Program-made: the position numbers and the translations under genes
Part shown: positions 35,601 to 43,279 of the stretch, in pieces
Layout of the letters: each line of letters begins with the position of its first letter
Numbering within the stretch: the first letter of the stretch is position 1
Origin: an uncultured Opitutaceae bacterium
Lineage (GTDB): Bacteria; Verrucomicrobiota; Verrucomicrobiia; Opitutales; Opitutaceae
Direction of reading: 5' to 3'
Length of the DNA stretch: 64,000 bases
Assembly: GCA_937889545.1 (NCBI GenBank)
Contig: CALAOT010000004.1
Coordinates: 1-64,000 of the forward strand
The notes under the pieces: model-generated
Databases searched by the model: none
What the model saw: the letters and a program-made list of their open reading frames with translations, nothing else
Told to the model about the DNA's origin: nothing

Positions 35601-35921
35601 CATCAGGCAGACCCTCTTGTCCTTGAGCATGGCCTTGAAGCCTTCGGCGGACATCATCGGCCCAGGCAGCCTGCCTCCATTGACTCCCGGCGGAGGGACA
35701 TCGCCGCCGGAATCGGATTTCCTTGCCGCCCTGACCCACGCGCCGAAGGGGTCATCCGCAAGGTGCGCGTCCACAAGGATCCCCTTGTCGCTCGCCGGTT
35801 CCACGGCCGACGGGAACGGAGATCCGAGCTTGGCGCTGGTGAGAAAAGCTCCCATCGCGGCGGCCAAGAGCGCCATGAACTGCCACGAGGACATGGACGA
35901 GCCGTTGGAATCGGAGGCCAT
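32604..35921 (-). CDS. 1105-residue membrane protein with receptor-like extracytoplasmic domain
   Basis: One N-terminal membrane helix (about 13-30), then about 600 extracytoplasmic residues, then three membrane helices (about 645-740), a cytoplasmic loop of roughly 100 residues, three more helices and a short tail. Parts of the outer domain, such as TRIAIVSDWDTEYGRAVPL and LRAIGLMGSNVYDELLLLQE with RNLVVASSYGFEL, resemble type 1 periplasmic-binding or receptor ligand-binding folds. I know no named family with this whole layout and see no kinase, cyclase or protease motif in the cytoplasmic part. It is the first gene of the dihaem cytochrome unit, so a sensing, transport or assembly role for that unit is the most natural guess. 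Confidence 0.75.
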   Translation of the reverse strand: MASDSNGSSMSSWQFMALLAAAMGAFLTSAKLGSPFPSAVEPASDKGILVDAHLADDPFGAWVRAARKSDSGGDVPPPGVNGGRLPGPMMSAEGFKAMLKDKRVCLMPVIVRGDFHSTEAREMRIRFRAATLSGLGAEGLVADDPNHLLLVSPPQGWSAGPGRKAPGIDQPMPAEWFVASGLPRERSSPYGAVLVVWVQDVTLFINPLEALDALKGELTAQLLNLPGIEAGQIDFKVIGPYWSGTLRDILAEAKASHGGMPIAGAGTTFYSATATMADGMLDLLVDGAAAKATTANPAAGDGSGGRKRLSQPGAGPVLVNLTCTDEELADALLNELRLRGVDVTDERTRIAIVSDWDTEYGRAVPLSFAAKLVQLKESASGDTPSGVTLLPHLSADSYRRIKFDRDKYWPRQVLRAYYISGAGGTASSANAGSSAGDSGKTGADAADTLPVVRAQGEHQVDYIARLGLTLAHRLNERDSFWASEGKGSGSARPKLRAIGLMGSNVYDELLLLQELRPRFPNTIFFTDKLDARFFDPPATKVTRNLVVASSYGFELFPRLQVGVAPFRSSEQTGAFLAVQAAAASQLPDVEDLRSQLQPLRFEVGRTYPVPLFVSGRRPAPANAEDRFHGRLHPRFDMPLLPGRSFWGDHAVEIVCAAVGVALFAAMTLFVFLGRFRLEASERPDILAGAALVGAGGASVLLFELLYDGVEPVTWIEGVSVWPSEFFRLAALMVATGSLYYCGSRVRRSRRLLCEEFGLIEAPSALPGQSGSLAAFGEVLARMPLAKDDYFLTERENDAAILSLSKPAGDYRGAVAAAKAVRNGEPAANEGPQPPRYLSAQVLWRYLCERSTPARRNARAGLMTAFYLAGWAGIFYVVGIPESPTRGGFSVACDRVLLLATSVSMVYLLFWVVDETQSCLRFVSRLGDDHPSLWPERAFEKITSIRKSGGSQAGAERKAASAYIEVEFIGQLTAEAVPLIILPFVVLTMLIFASWTFFANWHMSRTVFAFYGEDAAICALCAVLLKNAATKAKLRAVRNIGLNAANARAADSSGFADSLQALQSDMEANEAGAFMPWHQQPFVRAILLPFGGTGVLQAVEFMMSKQ

Positions 35922-36468
35922 TTCGGTCAGGTGTGAATCAAGACCTGCGCGATATGCCGGGTTCGCGCGGCGAGTGAGCTAGCCGGCCTGCTGCAGGCCG
36001 GGGGCGAGGATGCATGCCGGCGCTTGCCATCGGGGTACGGTCAAAGGGAGGCGGCATTCAATGTCTCAAATGTGGAACTTGTTGAAATGGAAAGAGTTTA
36101 TTATCCGTGGCCGGCGCGATGGGGGAATGAGGGCTGGAACCTAAGGATCATCGGATCGACACCGGAACGGAAAAAACCGCGTTAATATACGTAATAAGAC
36201 ATCTTAATACGAACGCACGGTTCCGGACCCGGCTCCCCGCGGAGAGGAGGGTAGCTGCGTAATCCCCTGGAAATGGATCCATGCTCATCTTCGAGGTGAG
36301 GCGTGGAAGATCCCAAGGAAGCTCGATATATCTTCGCGGGCGCGGGCGCCGGATTGCTCGGCCGGTCCCGGGCGGCCGTCCCCAGGAACGCCGCGTTTCG
36401 TCGCAGAGCCTGGGCCCTTCCAGGCCTATTTGCGTGCATTCCTGAAGGGCGACGGCCAGCGTGGCGCC
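35922..36468. other. AT-richer divergent intergenic region
   Basis: 547 bp between the dihaem operon and the DUF2911 gene, with no convincing gene. The stretch 36055-36220 is clearly poorer in GC than its surroundings and holds the inverted repeat listed at 36179-36216. Promoters for both directions are expected here but cannot be pinned down. Confidence 0.6.
36179..36216. promoter_or_regulatory. AT-rich inverted repeat, candidate operator
   Basis: Inner arms at 36190-36198 and 36203-36211 pair at 8 of 9 positions around a 4-base ACAT centre. Outer arms GCGTT (36179-36183) and AACGC (36212-36216) also match. It lies about 260 bp before each of the two divergent genes. Confidence 0.4.
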
Positions 36469-37578
36469 GTGAAAAACCCGCCCCTCCTCGCCGCATTCCC
36501 GCTATTCCTGTCCGTTTCGTCGGCGCTCCTGGGCCAGCCGTTGACGCTGCCTGAGGCCAGCCCCGGGGCCGCCGTCTCGCAGACCATAGGAGTCACGGAG
36601 GTCACCGTCGTCTATCACCGCCCGAGCGTCCTCAAACGCGAGATCTGGGGGAAGCTCGTCCCCTATGGATTCAACGACCTGGGATTCGGCACGTCGAAGG
36701 CCGCGCCGTGGCGTGGCGGGGCCAACGAGAACACGCTGATCTCTTTCCAGCACGACGTCCTGGTCGCGGGAAGCCCGCTGCCGGCCGGCACGTACGGGCT
36801 CTTCATGGCGGTCGCGCCCGACGGCACCGTGACCGTGATCTTCTCGCGCGACACGAAGTCGTGGGGGAGCTTCTTTTACGATGAGAGCCGCGACGCGCTG
36901 CGGGTGCCCGTTAAGTGGGAGGAGGCGCCGTTCCGCGAACAGCTCACCTACGATTTCTCCGAGGTCACGAAGGACTCGGCGGTGCTCGCGCTGTCCTGGG
37001 GGAAAAGGCGGATCCCGATCCCCCTGAAGGTCCGCACCGACGAGAACGTCGTCGCCACGCTCAGCGATGAGCTGCGCGGCCCGAAGGGGTTCCAGAGCCA
37101 GGCTTGGGCGGCGGCCTCGGCCTATCTCCTGGCCAACAACATCGATCTGCCCCTGGCCCTGACGTGGGCCGAGACCGCCGTCAGCGGCCGGTACATCGGC
37201 GAGCGCAATTTCACGACCCTCTCCACCAGGGCCGACGCCCTCGAGAGGCTCGGGCGGGCCGCAGAGGCCGCGTCCGCGATGGACGACGCGTTGAAGGTGG
37301 CGACGGCCGCGGAGATGCACCAATACGGCCGGCGGCTAGTCGCACAGGGCAAGGCCGTGCGCGCGCTGGAGATATTCAAGCTCAACGCCGGGCTCCATCC
37401 GGGCGTCTGGCCGGTGGACTACGGCCTCGCGCGCGCGTATTCCGCGGTCGGCGACTACAAGGCCGCCCTCGACGCCATCCTCAAGGCCCAGGCCGAGGTC
37501 CCCGATGGCGACACCGCCGACGCTGCGGCGATCAGGGCCAACATCGAGAAGCTCAGGCGCGGCGAGGACATCAACTGA
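36469..37578 (+). CDS. DUF2911 protein with TPR-like tail
   Basis: A 369-residue secreted protein: signal peptide at about 1-22 (ending ALLGQ), a DUF2911 domain at about 30-165 (VTEVTVVYHRPSVLKREIWG, AGTYGLFMAVAPDG, WGSFFYDES), then helical repeats from about 205 (ALTWAETAVSG, RADALERLGRAAEAASAMDDA, YGLARAYSAVGDYKAALDAI). DUF2911 proteins are extracytoplasmic and of unknown function. The GTG at 36469 was chosen for the signal peptide; an in-frame TTG at 36430 is possible. It converges with the KDG kinase gene, 37 bp between stops. Confidence 0.85.
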   Translation: MKNPPLLAAFPLFLSVSSALLGQPLTLPEASPGAAVSQTIGVTEVTVVYHRPSVLKREIWGKLVPYGFNDLGFGTSKAAPWRGGANENTLISFQHDVLVAGSPLPAGTYGLFMAVAPDGTVTVIFSRDTKSWGSFFYDESRDALRVPVKWEEAPFREQLTYDFSEVTKDSAVLALSWGKRRIPIPLKVRTDENVVATLSDELRGPKGFQSQAWAAASAYLLANNIDLPLALTWAETAVSGRYIGERNFTTLSTRADALERLGRAAEAASAMDDALKVATAAEMHQYGRRLVAQGKAVRALEIFKLNAGLHPGVWPVDYGLARAYSAVGDYKAALDAILKAQAEVPDGDTADAAAIRANIEKLRRGEDIN

Positions 37579-37615
37579 ACCAGGGCGGTCCGCGGCGAGG
37601 GCCCGCCGGGGCGGC

Positions 37616-38713
37616 CTACCTCACGATCCGGGCGCCCGCGCCGGAGGCCAGCCTCTCGACTTCGGCGCGCGTGGCCATGGACGTGTCGCCGGGCGTGGTC
37701 GAGGCGAGAGCCCCGTGCGCGGCTCCATAGTCGACGGCCTTCTGCGGGTCGTTGAACTGGAGGAACCCGAACTGCAGGCCTGACGCGAAGCTGTCGCCTC
37801 CGCCCACGCGGTCGAGGATCTCGAGGTCCGGGTACTGGCGGCTCTCGTGGAACCTGCCGTCGTGCCAGAGGATCGCGCGCCAGTCGTTTCTGGTTGCGGA
37901 GGCCACCCGGCGCAGGGTGGTCGCCGCCACCTTGAAGTTCCCGAACTCCCGCACCGCGACCTCGATCATGGCCTTGAAGGCTCCCAGATCGATGGCGCTG
38001 GCGTGCTTGTCAGCGCCGGCGACCGCCAAGCCCAGCGAGGCGGTGAAGTCCTCCTCGTTGCCGATCATCACATCGACGTGCCGGGCGACCTCGCGGTTCA
38101 CCTCCTGCGCCCTTTTCAGCCCGCCGATCGACTTCCAGAGCGACGGGCGGTAGTTGAGGTCGTACGAGACGACGGTGCCGTGCCGCCTCGCCGCCTTCAC
38201 GGCCTCGATCGCGAGCTCCGCGGTCGATGGGGAGAGCCCGGCGAAGATGCCGCCCGTGTGGAACCAGCGCGCTCCGAGCTTCCCAAACAGCCCGTCCCAG
38301 TCGAAGTCGCCCGGCTTCAGCTGCGACGCGGCGGAATTGCCCCGGTCGGGCACCCCCACAGCCCCCCGGACGCCGAAGCCGCGCTCGGTGAAGTTCAGGC
38401 CGTTGCGGACGGTGCGCCCGATTCCGTCATCCTCGCGCCACCTGACGAAGTCGGTCGAGACGCCGCCCTGCATGGTGAGGTCCTCGATGAGGTGGCCGAC
38501 CTCGTTCTCGACGAGGGCCGTGCAGACCGCCGTCCTCAGGCCGAAGCACTTGCGCAGGCCGCGCGACGTGTTGTACTCGCCTCCGCCCTCCCAGGCGCTG
38601 AAGGCGCGGGCGGTTCGTATCCGGCCCTCGCCGGGATCGAGGCGCAGCATGACCTCGCCGAGCGAGACCTGGTCAAAGGCGCAGGAGGCTGCCGGTTTTA
38701 TGGTGAGCGACAT
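37616..38713 (-). CDS. kdgK: 2-keto-3-deoxygluconate kinase (PfkB family)
   Basis: A 365-residue PfkB-family sugar kinase: EGGGEYNTSRGL in the substrate-binding region, YDLNYRPSLW, a GNEEDF segment and the C-terminal anion hole with catalytic Asp in DRVGGGDSFASGL. It lies 22 bp after the KDPG aldolase gene in the same direction, which points to 2-keto-3-deoxygluconate as substrate and gives KDPG. The frame is intact. With GH88 and an SDR 4-6 kb away, this fits use of uronic acids released from a polysaccharide. Confidence 0.88.
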   Translation of the reverse strand: MSLTIKPAASCAFDQVSLGEVMLRLDPGEGRIRTARAFSAWEGGGEYNTSRGLRKCFGLRTAVCTALVENEVGHLIEDLTMQGGVSTDFVRWREDDGIGRTVRNGLNFTERGFGVRGAVGVPDRGNSAASQLKPGDFDWDGLFGKLGARWFHTGGIFAGLSPSTAELAIEAVKAARRHGTVVSYDLNYRPSLWKSIGGLKRAQEVNREVARHVDVMIGNEEDFTASLGLAVAGADKHASAIDLGAFKAMIEVAVREFGNFKVAATTLRRVASATRNDWRAILWHDGRFHESRQYPDLEILDRVGGGDSFASGLQFGFLQFNDPQKAVDYGAAHGALASTTPGDTSMATRAEVERLASGAGARIVR

Positions 38714-38735
38714 AGATGGTTTCCCTTGGGCCGGG

Positions 38736-39380
38736 TTACCGGGCGGCCTTGGCGGCTGCGGCGAACAGCCGGGCGCGGCCCGCGACCGCCGCCCAGTCGC
38801 CCGATTTCAGGGCGGCCGCTGAGACGAGCGCGCTGCCCGCGGCGACCGCGAAGGCGCCGGCCCTCAGGAAGTCGCCGGCGCTCTCGGGCGTGACGCCCCC
38901 CGTGGGAAGGAGCTCGATGTTCGGAAGGGGCGCCTTGATGGACCTGATGTAGGCGGGGCCAAAGAACTCCGCGGGGAAGATCTTGACCACGTCGGCTCCC
39001 AGTTCCCATGCCGTGTAGATCTCGGTCGGCGTGAACGCGCCGCAGATGACGGGCACGCCGGACTCCCTGCAGACCCTGACGACCTCGGGCCTGACGACCG
39101 GGGTGACGATGAACTGGGCGCCGGCCGCGATTCCCGCGCGGGCCGTGCCCGCATCGAGCACGGTGCCAAGGCCGAGGACGATGTGCGGCAGCTGCCGGGC
39201 GACCTCGGCGGTCATGCCGATGGCCCCTGGCGTCGTCATGGTCAGCTCGATGCAGTTGAGCCCACCCTCGGAGAGCGCCGCGGCGCAGCCCAGCAGGCCG
39301 GCCGAGCTGTCCGCCCGGATGAGGGCGATGACCCTTTCGGCTCGAATCGCCCCGAGCACATCCGCTGCTGGCTTGCGCAT
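38736..39380 (-). CDS. eda: KDPG/KHG aldolase
   Basis: A 214-residue class I aldolase. The Schiff-base lysine is Lys133 in DVVKIFPAEFFGP and the catalytic glutamate is Glu45 in CIELTMTTPGA; LLPTGGVTPE closes the phosphate site. It splits 2-keto-3-deoxy-6-phosphogluconate into pyruvate and glyceraldehyde 3-phosphate. It is the first gene of the eda-kdgK pair, divergent from the AraC regulator gene that is 123 bp away and may control it. Confidence 0.93.
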   Translation of the reverse strand: MRKPAADVLGAIRAERVIALIRADSSAGLLGCAAALSEGGLNCIELTMTTPGAIGMTAEVARQLPHIVLGLGTVLDAGTARAGIAAGAQFIVTPVVRPEVVRVCRESGVPVICGAFTPTEIYTAWELGADVVKIFPAEFFGPAYIRSIKAPLPNIELLPTGGVTPESAGDFLRAGAFAVAAGSALVSAAALKSGDWAAVAGRARLFAAAAKAAR

Positions 39381-39389
39381 CCCCTACGT

Positions 39390-39401
39390 ATCATAGATGA
39401 T
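39390..39401. promoter_or_regulatory. Short palindrome in the eda/araC divergent region
   Basis: ATCAT and ATGAT arms around a 2-base centre, 9 bp upstream of eda and about 100 bp before the AraC gene. A regulator-binding site is possible but such short palindromes occur by chance. Confidence 0.25.
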
Positions 39402-39503
39402 CGCCGTGAGGGTCGAGTGTGTTTTCTTGGACTTCGCGGCGCCAGGGCGGGCCGGCGGCACAGGCTGGCTCCGCGGGCGGCCCGAGAATGCGAGCTCGAA
39501 CAA

Positions 39504-40319
39504 ATGCGCCATTTCCGTTCGCTTCTGATCAACCGGACCGGCATTAGGATGCCCGGCCTGCACATCCTCGATTTCGCCGTGCACCGGCATCTGCGCGAGC
39601 ACGCCTCGATCGAGCCCCACAGCCACCGGTGGTGCCAGATCATCGTCTACCTGAGCGGGCAGGGGCGGCAGACCTTCTCGGGCGGGGACGTCCGGGTGGG
39701 TCCGGGGACGCTTGTCGTCATGCCGCCTGGAGTCTCGCATGCGTTCGAGCGGGCCACCGACCGCACGCCCCTGTGCCTGATGATCGACTTCCGCCTGGAG
39801 AGCGCCCGGCAGTGCCCGGCGGTCGTGTGCAGCATGAACCGCTCGGAGACGACGCAGGTGCGCCAGCACCTGGCGCACCTGATCAGGCTTCAGGCCGGCT
39901 CGAGCGGCGTGCTCCGGTGGGAGAGCGCCGCGGTGATCCTGCAGCTGCTGATCACGCTGCTGCGAGCCGCGAACTGGCTCGAGAGGGTGCCTCCTCCGCC
40001 CGGACGGGAGGGCGGCTCGGTGATGCGCCGCCTGCTGTCGTCGGTCGATCCCGCGACGCCCCTGCGCCACATCGTGCAGCGCAGCGGCTACCAGCGCGAT
40101 CACCTGAACCGGCTGGTGAAGAAGGAGACCGGCCTCACGCTCGGGCAGTTCCGGGCGCAGAGGCGCCTCGCGAAGGCCAAGGACCTCCTCGCGCAGGGCG
40201 TGCAGGTGGCCGGTGTTGCGGAGGCGGTCGGCCTCCTGGACCAGAGCTATTTCGCGCGCTGGTTCCGGCGCCAGACCGGCCAAGCACCGTCCCGGTGGGG
40301 CAGGCGCCCCCTGGGATGA
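39504..40319 (+). CDS. AraC-family regulator with cupin sensor
   Basis: A 271-residue regulator. The N-terminal cupin-like half has EPHSHRWCQIIVYLSGQG and VVMPPGVSHAFE; the C-terminal AraC DNA-binding domain lies at about 170-268 (TPLRHIVQRSGYQRDHLNRLVKKETG, VAEAVGLLDQSYFARWFRRQTG). It is divergent from eda-kdgK and lies 16 bp before a TIM-barrel isomerase gene, so it probably controls the carbohydrate genes on both sides. The ATG at 39504 was chosen because similarity starts there. Confidence 0.9.
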   Translation: MRHFRSLLINRTGIRMPGLHILDFAVHRHLREHASIEPHSHRWCQIIVYLSGQGRQTFSGGDVRVGPGTLVVMPPGVSHAFERATDRTPLCLMIDFRLESARQCPAVVCSMNRSETTQVRQHLAHLIRLQAGSSGVLRWESAAVILQLLITLLRAANWLERVPPPPGREGGSVMRRLLSSVDPATPLRHIVQRSGYQRDHLNRLVKKETGLTLGQFRAQRRLAKAKDLLAQGVQVAGVAEAVGLLDQSYFARWFRRQTGQAPSRWGRRPLG

Positions 40320-40335
40320 TTCCGAGGGCCACAGA

Positions 40336-41142
40336 ATGAACGCAGATACGGGAAAATCCATGCGCCCGGGCCTGGTCTCGGTCACGTTCCGGGCTCTCCC
40401 GGCCGACGATGTGCTGCACCTCATGCGGCGGGCCGGCCTCGGCTGCATCGAATGGGGCGGCGACGTGCACGTCCCGCCCGGGCGCATTGCGCTGGCCGAA
40501 GCCGTCGGGAGGCGCACCCGCGAGGCGGGCATCGATGTCACCGCATACGGCTCCTATTACAAGCTCGACGCAAGCGAGCACGAAGGCGCGCCCTTCGCGG
40601 CGGTGCTGGATTCCGCGGTCGCCCTTGGGGCCACCGCTATCCGCGTGTGGGCCGGCTCCCGGACCAAGGCAGCCGCCGATCCGGAGCACGTCCGCAGGGC
40701 GGCGGAGGACGCGCTGCGGATCGCCGACCTCGCCCAGGCGGCGGGCCGGGTCATATGCCTTGAGTACCACCCGGGCACGCTCACGGACTCGGCGGGGTCG
40801 GCGCGGCAGCTTCTGGGATTGGCTGCGCACCCGGCGGTGTTCTCGCTCTGGCAGGATCCGGTCGGCGAAAGCCCCGAGGAGTGCGCCAGCGGCATCCGGG
40901 CCGTGATCGCGCGCCTGCATCACGTCCATGTCTACTACTGGTGGCCCGACCCCTCGCACCGGCTCGTCCTGGCCGACGGGGAGGAGCGCTGGAAGGGGCA
41001 CCTGCGGCTGCTCGCGGCAAGCGCCAGGAATCTTGACCTGCTCCTCGAATTCCTGCCGGGCGATTCCCCCGAGCTGCTGGACGGCGAGGCGGCGACGCTC
41101 AGGCGCTGGCTCTCGGAAATCGGCGAGCCGCCCCCGGTCTGA
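40336..41142 (+). CDS. Xylose-isomerase-like TIM-barrel protein (sugar phosphate isomerase/epimerase family) 1
   Basis: A 268-residue protein of the AP-endonuclease-2 fold: GLGCIEWGGDVHVPPG at the start of the barrel, GATAIRVWAG, CLEYHPGTLTDSAGS and HVHVYYWWPD. The conserved acidic and histidine residues at strand ends fit a metal site. The substrate is unknown. It lies 16 bp after the AraC gene and probably shares its mRNA. In polysaccharide loci such proteins act as isomerases, epimerases or 3-keto-glycoside lyases. Confidence 0.82.
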   Translation: MNADTGKSMRPGLVSVTFRALPADDVLHLMRRAGLGCIEWGGDVHVPPGRIALAEAVGRRTREAGIDVTAYGSYYKLDASEHEGAPFAAVLDSAVALGATAIRVWAGSRTKAAADPEHVRRAAEDALRIADLAQAAGRVICLEYHPGTLTDSAGSARQLLGLAAHPAVFSLWQDPVGESPEECASGIRAVIARLHHVHVYYWWPDPSHRLVLADGEERWKGHLRLLAASARNLDLLLEFLPGDSPELLDGEAATLRRWLSEIGEPPPV

Positions 41143-41167
41143 CGCGGCTGGCGCGCCGAGCGCACCC

Positions 41168-42292
41168 TCACGGCATCGCCGGCGGGCCGCCCCGCGCCCT
41201 GTCCTCGAGCATTCGTATCCGCGCCACGCTTTCATCGACCTCGGACAGGTTCAGGCCCCCGATCATCTGGCCAATAGGCGTCTCCGGGTCGTTGGACCAG
41301 AATATCCCGTTGTCCTCCTGGTCGTAGTAGTGAAACCCGACCCTGACCCCGAACTTCCGCCGGAGAGCCTCGCCGTTCTCCAGCACGGCTTCCCAGTGGA
41401 CGATGGCGTAGGACAGGTCGATCTGGTGGACGAGGACCGCCGGCTTCGTGACCTGGGCCTCGATCAGGCCGAGCGGGCTGTAGACGGCGGCGTGGTCCCG
41501 GGGCGTCGCGCTCACGATGTAGTAGTCGTGCTGCAGCGCGTAGAGGCAGGGGTGGACGGTCTCCGGCGAGGCCGACGCCAGCGCGACAATCTCCGCACCC
41601 TGCTCGGCCAGCGCCTGCCAGCCGTCGGGGTAGAGCATGTCGAAGCATATCTGGATGCCGACCCGCCCGAAGTCGCAGTCAAAGACGGGAAAGTCCCGGC
41701 CGGGCGTCGTGCCGCCCTCAAGGACGTCGCTTCCCTGGGCGGCCACCGGGTGAACCTTCCGGTAAATGCCGACCACCCGCCCCGCGCGGTCCGACAGCAC
41801 GGCCGCGTTGCTGTAGCGCACGGGCGCGCCGGCTTCCTGCATGAGGAGCGGCATGACCATGTAGCAACCAAGGCGGCTGGCGCATGCCGCGATTCGCGGC
41901 TGCACCTCCTCCAGGCGCACGGCCTCCTGCGCCATGAGGTCGCCCGGCCGGGCCAGGAAGGCCTCCGGAAAGACGACCAGGTCCAGCTGCTTGCCGGGGT
42001 AGCTGCTCTTGGCCTCGGCCGCGAACGCCTCGGCCAGCTCGTCCATCCGCTGGAGTCGCTTGTCGAGCGCCAGCTTGAAGATCTCCTGGCCGCTGACCAC
42101 GGTGCCGAGCAGAACCTTCCGTGGAGGCCGTTCGCGGCGAAGGAGTGCCGGGGAGCCCGCTGGACGCGCGGGCGTGTCGGCGGCCGATAGCGGGGCGCCC
42201 GCCATAAATCCGGCCAGGCAGATCCCCAGCGCGGCGAGGACCGCCATGTGGCGCCCTGCGTACCCTTCCCGAAAGCGACAGAGTGTTCTCAT
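41168..42292 (-). CDS. Secreted carbon-nitrogen hydrolase (nitrilase superfamily)
   Basis: A 374-residue enzyme with the complete catalytic triad: Glu110 in VVFPEAF, Lys179 in YRKVHP and Cys216 in QICFDMLYPDG. An N-terminal signal-like hydrophobic segment (about 17-37, ending LSAA) places it outside the cytoplasm, which is unusual for this superfamily apart from Lnt-type and vanin-type enzymes. The frame points away from the SDR gene. It may hydrolyse an amide or nitrile linked to the carbohydrate substrate, or deacylate amino-sugar derivatives, but the substrate is not readable from the sequence. Confidence 0.85.
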   Translation of the reverse strand: MRTLCRFREGYAGRHMAVLAALGICLAGFMAGAPLSAADTPARPAGSPALLRRERPPRKVLLGTVVSGQEIFKLALDKRLQRMDELAEAFAAEAKSSYPGKQLDLVVFPEAFLARPGDLMAQEAVRLEEVQPRIAACASRLGCYMVMPLLMQEAGAPVRYSNAAVLSDRAGRVVGIYRKVHPVAAQGSDVLEGGTTPGRDFPVFDCDFGRVGIQICFDMLYPDGWQALAEQGAEIVALASASPETVHPCLYALQHDYYIVSATPRDHAAVYSPLGLIEAQVTKPAVLVHQIDLSYAIVHWEAVLENGEALRRKFGVRVGFHYYDQEDNGIFWSNDPETPIGQMIGGLNLSEVDESVARIRMLEDRARGGPPAMP

Positions 42293-42475
42293 GGGAACTC
42301 ATTATCGGGTGCCGGGGCGGATTCCAACAGGAGAAAATGCTGGGCGGAGCGGGGAGGGGGGATGGACGGCGGGCGGATCCGCGGGAAGAATGTACATAAA
42401 CGATGTCGAAAAAATGCTGGTATGCGCCGGAAAAATCCTCGTGCCGGCGGCGCTTTTGGCGTAAGCTGGTGCGTC

Positions 42476-43267
42476 GTGAAAGCCACCCCGGTCATCCTCG
42501 TGACGGGCGCCGGCCGCGGCCTTGGCCGCGGCGTTGCGCTGCAGCTGGCCGCGGAAGGCTGCTCGGTCGCCGTCAACTACATCGTCAACCGGGCCGCGGC
42601 CGAGGAAACGGCCGCCCTGTGCAGGAAGGCCTCGAAGGCAATGCGCCAGAGGTTCGTCCCCGTCCAGGCCGACATCGGCTCGAGGCCCGACCGGGCGCGC
42701 CTCGTTCGAGAGGTGCTCTCGGGGTTCGGCCGGATCGACGCGCTGGTCAACAACGCCGGCGTCGCGCCCAGGGTGCGCGCCGACCTGACTGAGGCCTCCG
42801 AGGAGTCGTTCGACGAGCTTGTCCGCGTCAACCTGAAGGGCCCGTACTTCCTCACCCAGGCGGTCGTCCGCCACTGGCTCGGGGAGAAGCCCGCGCCGGC
42901 GCTGCCCGCCGGCTTCAAGGTGATCTTCGTCACCTCGGTCTCGGCCGACACGGCCTCGGTGGACCGCGGCGACTACTGCATCTCCAAGGCCGGCCTTTCC
43001 ATGGCCTCCCAGCTCTGGGCCGCGCGGCTGGCTCCCGAAGGCATCGAGGTCGTCGAGATAAGGCCCGGCATCATGGCGACGGACATGACGGCGGGCGTGA
43101 GGGCGAAATACGACCGGTTCCTGGCGCGCGGCGCCGTGCCGCAGGGGCGCTGGGGCACGGCGGACGACGTCGGGCTGGCCGTGCGTGCGGTGATAGCGGG
43201 CCGGCTCCCGTTCTCGGCCGGTTCGGTCATCTGCGTCGACGGAGGCCTGCACATCCGCCGCATTTGA
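42476..43267 (+). CDS. Short-chain dehydrogenase/reductase (FabG-like)
   Basis: A 263-residue SDR with TGAGRGLG (10-17) for NAD(P), the NNAG motif (in ALVNNAGVAP) and the catalytic YCISK with upstream serine in FVTSVSAD. The segment AGVAPRVRADLTEASEESFD and the C-terminal VDGGLHIRRI match a subgroup annotated as 3-ketoacyl-ACP reductase that often sits in glycan loci. Its position before GH88 suggests oxidation of a sugar acid, for example a KduD-like step toward 2-keto-3-deoxygluconate. GTG 42476 was chosen; the upstream extension to 42248 is unrelated. It begins a run of seven same-strand genes. Confidence 0.85.
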   Translation: MKATPVILVTGAGRGLGRGVALQLAAEGCSVAVNYIVNRAAAEETAALCRKASKAMRQRFVPVQADIGSRPDRARLVREVLSGFGRIDALVNNAGVAPRVRADLTEASEESFDELVRVNLKGPYFLTQAVVRHWLGEKPAPALPAGFKVIFVTSVSADTASVDRGDYCISKAGLSMASQLWAARLAPEGIEVVEIRPGIMATDMTAGVRAKYDRFLARGAVPQGRWGTADDVGLAVRAVIAGRLPFSAGSVICVDGGLHIRRI

Positions 43268-43279
43268 CGCGCCGCCGCG

